Source: Avimonas intestinalis (lineage in GTDB: Bacteria; Bacillota; Clostridia; Oscillospirales; Acutalibacteraceae). Taken from it: a stretch of 64,000 nt of DNA. The notes beneath the pieces are model-generated. The model was not told the DNA's origin and searched no databases. It saw nothing but the letters and a program-made list of their open reading frames with translations. The position numbers were made by a program, and so were the translations under genes. Every line of letters starts with the position of its first letter. Within the stretch, counting starts at the first letter, position 1. The stretch covers positions 59,096 through 123,095 of the forward strand of contig CAJFID010000010.1 in assembly GCA_904380375.1 (NCBI GenBank), in the 5' to 3' direction. Shown here piece by piece: positions 58,801 to 64,000 of the stretch.

Positions 58801-61800
58801 CGGATGGCCACCGCGCAGTCCGGCACGCCCGAGCCCCCGCAGGAGAAGGGCTGCACCACCGCCCCCGGCAGGGAGGCGATCCCCTGCGGGCGGACCAGCA
58901 GCGTCTCGCGGGAAGGCTCGTATTCAAACGCCTCCCCGTCCAGGAGCCCGGCGGCCAGGCAGACCGGCGCCTCCCCCGGCCGCTGCCGCCGGGTGACGAA
59001 CAGCGCGCCGGCCGCCTCATCCTTCTGCACGGCCAGGAACAGCCGGGAAAAAGCGGGGTGGGCCTCGGCGTCCGTCCGGCGGGCCAGGCTCGGTTCAAGG
59101 TAGAACAGGAGCGTCGCCCGCTGCTTGCGGGCCGACCGGTTCTTGAGCACCACCTGCCGCTGCTCGCAGGGAAGGCGGGGGTGCACCATCGCCCGCATCC
59201 CGGCCTCGAGCTCCCCCTGCTGCGCCGTAAAGACCGCCGCGCCGGGCGAAAAGGTGACATGGCGGGAGACGGTTCCGCCGCCGGTCAGATAATCCGGCGC
59301 CGCGGTGATGGAAAAGACGTCCTGCCCGCTGTCCACCAGCGCGAAAATGCCCTGGGGGGCGCGCAGCAGGTCCCCGCTCGCCCGGTGGATATCCACCCCG
59401 TGGGAGCAGGAGAAGCCCGCCCCGGTGTCCGAGATCGCCAGCTGCCACTCCGCGCCGGAGAGCAGGTGCATCCGGGGGGTGCGGGGATTGGGATGAGGGA
59501 TTTCGACGTTCTCGGCGGCTTCCCGCCCAGGGAGCACGGGCGCCCGCCCCTCCCGCACCGGATCGTACACCGTCCCTGCGTCGGGCGCTTTTTCGTCCAG
59601 CAGCTCCCGGGCCCGCGACATGTCCGGGTCCCGCAGGAAGCGGCGGACAAAGAGGTCGTCCATGGCGGCGTTGGCGCAGGCAATCAGGCTCATCCCGATA
59701 TGATGGGCCATGTAGCTGCGCACCACCGAGTAGCCGCCCCGGGCCGCGCGGGAGGGGGTGAAGTCGGCGGCCTCGTAAAACCCAAAGCCGCCGGTCAGCC
59801 CCAGCCTCTCCAGCCGGGAGAGGTTCCGCAGAGCGGCGTCCGGGTCGGTGGTCAGGGCCAGGAAGGAGGAATAGGGGGAGACCACCAGCTCCCCGCCCAG
59901 CCCCCGCTTTAAGGCGAGCCGGGGGACGCCGTGCGCTTTGTATTGGTAGTTTAAGTTGCGGTCAAAGGCATAAAAGCCGCTTTCCGAGATCCCCCACGGG
60001 ATGTCCCGCGGCGCATCCCGGCGCGCCTTCGTCTGGGCGGCGTCCCACGGCGCGTTCCGGGTCCGCCGGCGCTGGCAGTGCAGGCAGAAGCGCAGGGCCT
60101 CGTAGCCCATCGTCCCTTCCTGCGCCGGGAGGAGCAGGCGGGGCATGAAGAATTCAAACATCGTCCCCGACCAGGAGACCGGGCCCACCGAGCTCCCCGA
60201 CCGGGCTAGGGTGCGGCCCAGCGCGCCCCAGTGCTTTTTGGGGATTTGGCGGGTGGCCACCGCATAATACCCCGTCATCCGGCTTTCGCTCATCAGCAGG
60301 TCGTAATAAGAGGGGCTCCGCCGCCCGGTATCCGGGTCGAGCCCGATGTGGAACAGCGCCCGCCTTTCGTTGTATAGGGGTGCCAGCTCCAGCCCCTCCT
60401 GCAATCGCCGGACGGCGGCGGCGGCCGCCTCCGCCCGCGCGCCCCGCAGCTCGGCCAGCGCCTGCCGCAGGGCGACCAGGCAGCACACGAAGTTGCCGCT
60501 GTCTACCGTGGAAATATAGCGGGGGGACAGAGGGCGCAGGGTGCGGGTGTCGTACCAGTTGTAGGGGTTCCCCTTCCACTTTTCCAGCTTTTGAACCGTC
60601 GCCAGGGTGCGCTCCACCCTGTCCAGCATCCTGTCGTCGTCGATCAGGCCGAAATCGCGGGCCGCGGCGATGCAAAGCAGGTACAGCCCGATATTGGTCG
60701 GGGAGGTGCGGTGGGCGACCCGCCAGACCGGCGACTCCTGCAAATTGTCCGGGGGCAGGTAATGGTCGGCGGCCGTGCAGTGCTCCTCGTAGTACCGCCA
60801 CATCGCGGCGGCGTAGGCGCTAAGGCGCTCCTTCTGTCCCGCGGTCAGGGCGGGGACGCCCCGGTCCGGCGACGGGCGGGCGGAAAAAACCGACAGGGGG
60901 ATGAGAAGCAGGAAGATCAGCCCGCCGAGCCGGGCAAAGCCCCGGCCGCCTACCAGCAGCAGGGCGGCTACCAAGAGTGCCGGCCAGAAACGGGCGAAGC
61001 TCTCCCGCCAGCCGGAACGGCGCTTTTCCGCCTGCGCGGCGGTGGTCCATTCCAGCAGGTTGCGCCGGGTAAACAGGCGCGTTACCGCCCGCCCCGCTGC
61101 GTCCAAAGCCGACAGGGCGCAGGCGGGCAGCATCACCAGGGTATATCCCGCCTGGGTCAGCGCCCCCATCGCCCGCGGCAGCACCCGGGAATAATACCGC
61201 CCGCCGAGCGTCAGCCACCCGCCGTGTACCAGCGCCAGCAGGGCGGCCAGCAGGTTCCCCGCAATGGGGGCCAGCAGGCCGGCCAGGGCAAGGAGCTGCC
61301 CGGCCCGCCCGCCGAACAGGGGGGAGAGCAGCAGGCAGAGCAGGGAGGCGGCCGGCGTCATCGCCCGCCGCAGGTTGTCCAGCAGCTTGTATTTGTCCAG
61401 ACGGGTGAGGGGCAGGGCGCGGTCCCACAAAAACGGCGCGTTCTGCCAGTCTCCCCGGATCCAGCGGTGGAGGCGGTCCAGCCACCCGCCCATCGCCGCG
61501 GGGCAGCCGTCGGTCATCGCCACATCCGAAACCAGCCCGGCGCGCAGCAGGCTCCCCTCAAGGATGTCGTGGCTGAGTACCTGCTCCGGCGGCAGCTCCG
61601 GCTCGGCCGAGGCGGCAAAGGCGGCGATGTCAATCAGCCCTTTGCCGGCGAAAATACCGGCGGAAAAGCAGTCCATATACGGGTCGCCGGCGGGGGTGTC
61701 GTAGGGGGCGACGCCGCCCCGGCCCGCCATCGCGCGGGAGAACGGCGTGCGGTTGGCGCTTTGGAGCTCCGGCTCCATCCGGGGGACGAAAACGCCGTAT

Positions 61801-63362
61801 CCCCGGACCACGCGGGGCTTGCCGCCCCGGCCCGTGCCCAGGACGGCCTGGTTGAGCGGGTGGAGCGCCACCCCCACCAGCTCCGCCGCTGTGTCCATCA
61901 GCAGACCGGTGTCCGCATCGAGCGCCAGCAGGTACTTTGCCCGCCGCAGGGCGGAGAGATCCCCCTCCGCCGCCAGGAAGCGGGATTCCCCGCCCCGGAT
62001 GACCCGGATCAGCTCCGCGATTGCGCCCCGTTTGCGCTCCCGGCCGGTATAGGCCCGCATGGTCCGGCTGTATTCCCGCGGGCGGACCAGCAGCAGGAAC
62101 CGCCCGCCGCACCGGCGGTTCAGCCGGCGGATCTCCCGGCGCATGGCGGCGATGTCGGCGTCGTCCTTCGGCAGGGTGGGATATTCCGCCTGGGACAGGT
62201 CGGCCAGAAGGCAGATCTGTACCGCCCCGCGGCCGTTGGTATTGTAGAGCTGAAACAGGTGCTCCGCCGTCTTTTTCGCTCCCTTGGCGGAGGGCAGCAG
62301 GGAGGAGACCGCGATCACGGTGCGCCCCTCCTCGGGGATGACGCCCTCCAGCTTTAGGCGGGGAAGGCGGCGGGGCGTCAGCCCGTGTAGCACGATGTGC
62401 TGCACCGCAGGGCGGAGCAGCTCGTAAAATGGCAGGAAGAGCAGCGGTGCCGCCCAGAGGGAGCCGGCCCATACCGCCAGCAGCACGGCGGCTAGGGCCG
62501 GCAGCACGGCGGTGAGAAACAGGAGGGCCCGCCCCCTCGCCCGCCTCCGCCCCGTGTCTCCGAACGCGGCAAGCGGCGCGCCGACGTGGCGCTCCCGCGG
62601 GGTGGAGCCGCCCCGCGCCTTGTCCACCAGCGCGGCGGCAGTGACCGCCTCGCTCCGCCCGGTGCGCAGGGCGGCCAGGGCGGTGCGCCGGCGGTAGTCG
62701 GCGCGGGAGAGGTCGTCCATCTGCGCATAGACCCCGGCAGGGTCTTCCCGCAGGATCCGCTCGACGATGCTGTGCCGTTCGGTCAGCCCGGTGAAGTCCA
62801 TGTCCGCCGCGCTGCGCAGGCCGTTCACTGCGGCGGCGATCAACCGCGTCCCCTCCGCTCCCTTTTCGCGGCAGGCGTCGGCCGCGGTCAGGATCAGCGC
62901 CGCTTTCAGGCAAAGGGGCAGCTGCTCCAGCTCAAACACGGTCAGGGGGCGGAGCCGTTCGGCCTCCTGCACCAGCGTTTCAATCCCCTGCTCGTCCGGG
63001 ACGCCCCTTTCCTGCACCAGCTTGCGCAGCAGGAGGCAGGTGGCCGGCCAAATCCCGTCGCAGGGCTGCCGGCCGGCAAAGCGCAGGTCGGCCGCCGCCT
63101 GCTCCCCTTCGCGGGCCAGGAGATGGTAATTGTCGTCCAGCCATTCCCGGAAGGCGGGCTCCTGCCCCGGCGCTTTGGGCGTCTGCCCGGCCCGCCGGAG
63201 CTGCCGCAGCGCGCGGCGCACCTGCCGGCGCAGGGGGCGGAGGCTTCCCGGCGGGAAGGGCTCGGCCAGGAATTTTCTGGCCAGGGCCGCGTAGTAGGCG
63301 CGGTCCCCGTCCGGGACGTCTCCTTCTTTGGCTTGTGTGGTAAACGGCGTCTTTTCCGTCAT
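55818..63362 (-). CDS. Cyclic beta-1,2-glucan synthase (GT84 / glucoamylase-like GH189 / GH94)
   Basis: 2514 aa; ATG at 63362 with AAAGG upstream. Makes beta-1,2-glucan from UDP-glucose on an internal primer, cyclises it and trims by phosphorolysis. Order: cytoplasmic N-terminal helical region; membrane helices near 285-315, 670-715 and 790-825; a GT84 core between them with LALDADTGLLMDT (about 477) and HRWIRGDWQN (about 632); a glucoamylase-like transglycosylation domain (about 845-1240; WYDTRTLRPLSPRYISTVDS); then two beta-sandwich regions and the GH94 barrel with the catalytic Asp in GSGDWNDGFN (about 2202). Somewhat shorter than proteobacterial NdvB/Cgs (about 2800). Monocistronic; no exporter gene adjoins it. 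Confidence 0.92.
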   Translation of the reverse strand: MTEKTPFTTQAKEGDVPDGDRAYYAALARKFLAEPFPPGSLRPLRRQVRRALRQLRRAGQTPKAPGQEPAFREWLDDNYHLLAREGEQAAADLRFAGRQPCDGIWPATCLLLRKLVQERGVPDEQGIETLVQEAERLRPLTVFELEQLPLCLKAALILTAADACREKGAEGTRLIAAAVNGLRSAADMDFTGLTERHSIVERILREDPAGVYAQMDDLSRADYRRRTALAALRTGRSEAVTAAALVDKARGGSTPRERHVGAPLAAFGDTGRRRARGRALLFLTAVLPALAAVLLAVWAGSLWAAPLLFLPFYELLRPAVQHIVLHGLTPRRLPRLKLEGVIPEEGRTVIAVSSLLPSAKGAKKTAEHLFQLYNTNGRGAVQICLLADLSQAEYPTLPKDDADIAAMRREIRRLNRRCGGRFLLLVRPREYSRTMRAYTGRERKRGAIAELIRVIRGGESRFLAAEGDLSALRRAKYLLALDADTGLLMDTAAELVGVALHPLNQAVLGTGRGGKPRVVRGYGVFVPRMEPELQSANRTPFSRAMAGRGGVAPYDTPAGDPYMDCFSAGIFAGKGLIDIAAFAASAEPELPPEQVLSHDILEGSLLRAGLVSDVAMTDGCPAAMGGWLDRLHRWIRGDWQNAPFLWDRALPLTRLDKYKLLDNLRRAMTPAASLLCLLLSPLFGGRAGQLLALAGLLAPIAGNLLAALLALVHGGWLTLGGRYYSRVLPRAMGALTQAGYTLVMLPACALSALDAAGRAVTRLFTRRNLLEWTTAAQAEKRRSGWRESFARFWPALLVAALLLVGGRGFARLGGLIFLLLIPLSVFSARPSPDRGVPALTAGQKERLSAYAAAMWRYYEEHCTAADHYLPPDNLQESPVWRVAHRTSPTNIGLYLLCIAAARDFGLIDDDRMLDRVERTLATVQKLEKWKGNPYNWYDTRTLRPLSPRYISTVDSGNFVCCLVALRQALAELRGARAEAAAAAVRRLQEGLELAPLYNERRALFHIGLDPDTGRRSPSYYDLLMSESRMTGYYAVATRQIPKKHWGALGRTLARSGSSVGPVSWSGTMFEFFMPRLLLPAQEGTMGYEALRFCLHCQRRRTRNAPWDAAQTKARRDAPRDIPWGISESGFYAFDRNLNYQYKAHGVPRLALKRGLGGELVVSPYSSFLALTTDPDAALRNLSRLERLGLTGGFGFYEAADFTPSRAARGGYSVVRSYMAHHIGMSLIACANAAMDDLFVRRFLRDPDMSRARELLDEKAPDAGTVYDPVREGRAPVLPGREAAENVEIPHPNPRTPRMHLLSGAEWQLAISDTGAGFSCSHGVDIHRASGDLLRAPQGIFALVDSGQDVFSITAAPDYLTGGGTVSRHVTFSPGAAVFTAQQGELEAGMRAMVHPRLPCEQRQVVLKNRSARKQRATLLFYLEPSLARRTDAEAHPAFSRLFLAVQKDEAAGALFVTRRQRPGEAPVCLAAGLLDGEAFEYEPSRETLLVRPQGIASLPGAVVQPFSCGGSGVPDCAVAIRLTLELPARGQRSATLVLAAAPTRAEAANRLVEARREGLLSPGRAAPSPFGGVEAQLAAQILPDLFYPPRMDRDWAAAARENIRGREALWALGVSGDFPIILVEIHNAADAGRAEPYMRLHRSLRLGGVETELCIAYREGGEYDAPVLDALRAAADNAGCPESFGARGGIHLINLRLHGEEALSLLAAVCRHNSARDLQRAGLPPAEYRPAPILPAAPAPPSGEAVGREEAAAPLALPGGEFVNGRFRIREKPRLPWCHLLANPAFGTLVSDLSLGFTWAVNARENKLTPWSNDTASDNRGELLFLRAGGQIRDAVWGASPTFGQGFARYEGMLEFPGGAVLKTTVTVRVPVRGPWKTVEAVIENQGKEDMDMQAAYYTEPALGVNRDAARLTAARWESGALVLHNPFAAVKGAMVLTAEGGADGCDCDRGGFLAGRWGSGTLSPLPDPCAAVIVRRRLPPRRREKITFVLGYAAAREPEAAHRAALALPGLALRDTAAPAPALPRLHTPDPALNALAGDWIPRQALYCRIYARTGFYQCGGAWGFRDQLQDCLAALWIDPALLRRQLIRCAAVQFEQGDVLHWWHRLPGSLRGVRTRCSDDLAWLPYAAAEYVDFTGDAGILDIKIRWLSGPELGLDEQDRYHEPARTDYADPLYLHCVRALERAATRGAHGLPLIGSGDWNDGFNLAGAEGKGESVWLGMFLALTLERFAPLCERRGDEARAQAFRRLAAGYHTALEGCYARDRYLRAFLDDGSPLGAPGTDACALDSLTQSFALLCGLDRERANTALDTALAQLVDRENGVIRLFTPPFGKAEQEPPVGYTTAYPPGVRENGGQYTHAAVWLAIALLKAGRADEGAELLRLLNTAQKYADGLGEQYRGEPYALAGDVYANAECPGRAGWTQYTGSAGWYYTAVLRHLLGLHPHGDWLELSPRLPGKWEGYEASLTLGGSALAIRVRRGKPLLTVDGRAAERIPLDGAPHTVELRLPPAPGQ

Positions 63363-63718
63363 AGCGATCCGGCCTTTCTCGCGGCGGCTCTCCGGCCGCC
63401 CAATGGGGGGCCCGCGTCCGTGGGCATCGGCCTACGCCGAAACGCGCGAGGGCGCATTGGTCCCTTTTGCCTTTTAGGATTCCCGCCGGTGCGCAAAACA
63501 TGCATCGTCTATGCCTCGCGGCAGGGATGGGCGCATCCTCCCCTTTGCGACCGGTCAGGGCTTGGGAGGCGGGCCAGAGCTTTTGTGAAACGGATCGCCG
63601 GGCCGGTTTGCGCCGATTCAAAAGGGCCGAAAGGGGGCGGTTCCCGTTCCGACGCCCGCTTTTCAGCGTCCGACGGGGGCGGAAGCGGCGGAAAACCGAA
63701 AAAAATCGCCCGGAGGGC
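63363..63718. other. Intergenic region upstream of the glucan synthase
   Basis: Contains an interrupted inverted repeat CCAATG/CATTGG (63403-63458) with an inner CGGC-CTAC-GCCG hairpin. No gene and no convincing minus-strand promoter for the synthase was recognised. Confidence 0.45.
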
Positions 63719-63747
63719 TTGACATTTACCTTTTTTTCGTCTAATAT
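63719..63747 (+). promoter_or_regulatory. Promoter of tRNA-Ala
   Basis: TTGACA (63719-63724), 17 bp, TAATAT (63742-63747). Confidence 0.85.
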
Positions 63748-63795
63748 AGATCAAGCCGGCTGGATGGCGCGGTGGAAAAGGGAATAGGGATCCAT

Positions 63796-63871
63796 GGGGG
63801 TGTAGCTCAGTTGGGAGAGCGTTCGGTTCGCATCCGAGAGGTCAGGGGTTCGAATCCCCTCATCTCCACCA
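63796..63871 (+). tRNA. tRNA-Ala (anticodon CGC)
   Basis: 76 nt with encoded CCA. Acceptor GGGGGTG/CATCTCC (two G-T pairs), D-arm GCTC/GAGC, anticodon stem TTCGG/CCGAG with loop TTCGCAT (anticodon CGC, reads GCG), T-arm AGGGG-TTCGAAT-CCCCT. Has its own promoter and terminator. A CGC-anticodon alanine tRNA fits a GC-rich genome that uses many GCG codons. Confidence 0.95.
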
Positions 63872-63900
63872 GAAAGGTTGCATAAAATAGATGCAGCCAC

Positions 63901-63929
63901 AAAAAACCTCGATTTTATCGAGGTTTTTT
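63901..63929 (+). terminator. Terminator of tRNA-Ala
   Basis: AAAAAACCTCGAT-TTT-ATCGAGGTTTTTT, perfect 13-bp stem ending in six T. The last 71 bases of the window show no further feature. Confidence 0.93.
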
Positions 63930-64000
63930 GCTATATATAGGCTCAAAAAACAATAGGGTTGACTCACAGATGAAAAAGCCCTTTTTCGATGATTTTAGAG

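Noticed and set aside
63796..63871. tRNA-Ala 3' end as an integration site of a mobile element
   Set aside because: No integrase gene and no repeated 3' end are seen in the window; only 129 bases follow.
1..64000. CRISPR array, insertion sequence, prophage or toxin-antitoxin locus
   Set aside because: No direct-repeat array with spacers, no transposase, integrase, phage structural or recognisable toxin gene was found on either strand.

Overview
The window looks like a chromosomal segment of a GC-rich, low-redundancy Gram-positive anaerobe of the Clostridia (most likely Oscillospirales/Ruminococcaceae; this is inference). Reasons: housekeeping neighbourhoods typical of Firmicutes (maf-mreBCD-pbp2, zapA with a U32 peptidase, ylxM-ffh-rpsP-khpA, tsaE-tsaB, a paired ymfF/ymfH-type M16 locus beside lgt), strong AGGAGG-type ribosome binding sites, sigma-A style promoters with 16-18 bp spacers, and G+C of roughly two thirds by eye. 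No phage, IS element, CRISPR array or defence island is visible; nearly everything reads as core genome.

Layout. 1-5.1 kb (minus): DUF4321-maf, then a promoter and mreB-mreC-mreD-PBP2, the elongasome operon, with a hairpin-rich 60-bp tandem repeat between mreD and PBP2. 5.2-8.6 kb (minus): dut, a U32/RlhA-like peptidase and zapA. 8.6-13.1 kb (minus): sbcC-sbcD. 13.4-14.5 kb: a membrane-anchored XRE regulator, divergent from a gliding-type (Gld) ABC exporter operon (14.5-19.6 kb, plus): ATPase, permease, GldG-like subunit and DUF4340 protein. 19.9-27.4 kb: two methyltransferases, a GT4 glycosyltransferase, PgeF/YlmD, a CmpB-family membrane protein, a GNAT and an esterase. 27.5-30.0 kb: ylxM-ffh-rpsP-khpA from a perfect consensus promoter. 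30.2-38.1 kb: GNAT plus P-loop kinase, NatAB-type ABC exporter, a left-handed beta-helix acyltransferase-like protein, M23 endopeptidase, an RsiV-like DUF3298 protein and rodA. 38.3-42.6 kb: a P-loop kinase gene broken by one in-frame TGA, tsaE, tsaB, upp, a metallophosphoesterase and a zinc-ribbon protein. 42.7-46.1 kb: galE, a nucleotidyltransferase and a NahK-like sugar kinase, which fit a Leloir-type hexose/hexosamine salvage route. 46.3-49.7 kb: a DEAD-box helicase, a 1.2-kb gene-free stretch and a G5/3D cell-wall protein with a long structured leader. 50-55.5 kb (minus): sugar O-acetyltransferase, folD, lgt and two M16 peptidase homologues. 55.8-63.4 kb (minus): one 2514-codon cyclic beta-1,2-glucan synthase. 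63.8 kb: tRNA-Ala(CGC).

Together the genes emphasise envelope building (elongasome, PBP2, RodA, M23, 3D protein, Lgt, cyclic glucan), protein targeting and translation, DNA repair and nucleotide hygiene (SbcCD, Dut, Maf), and transport. The best candidates for something undescribed are non-coding: the structured leader before the 3D-domain gene, the leader of the Gld operon with two competing pairing partners, the AT-rich gene-free block at 48 kb, and the hairpin repeats inside the mre operon. No database search or folding program was available; family names rest on recognised motifs, and structures were found by eye.
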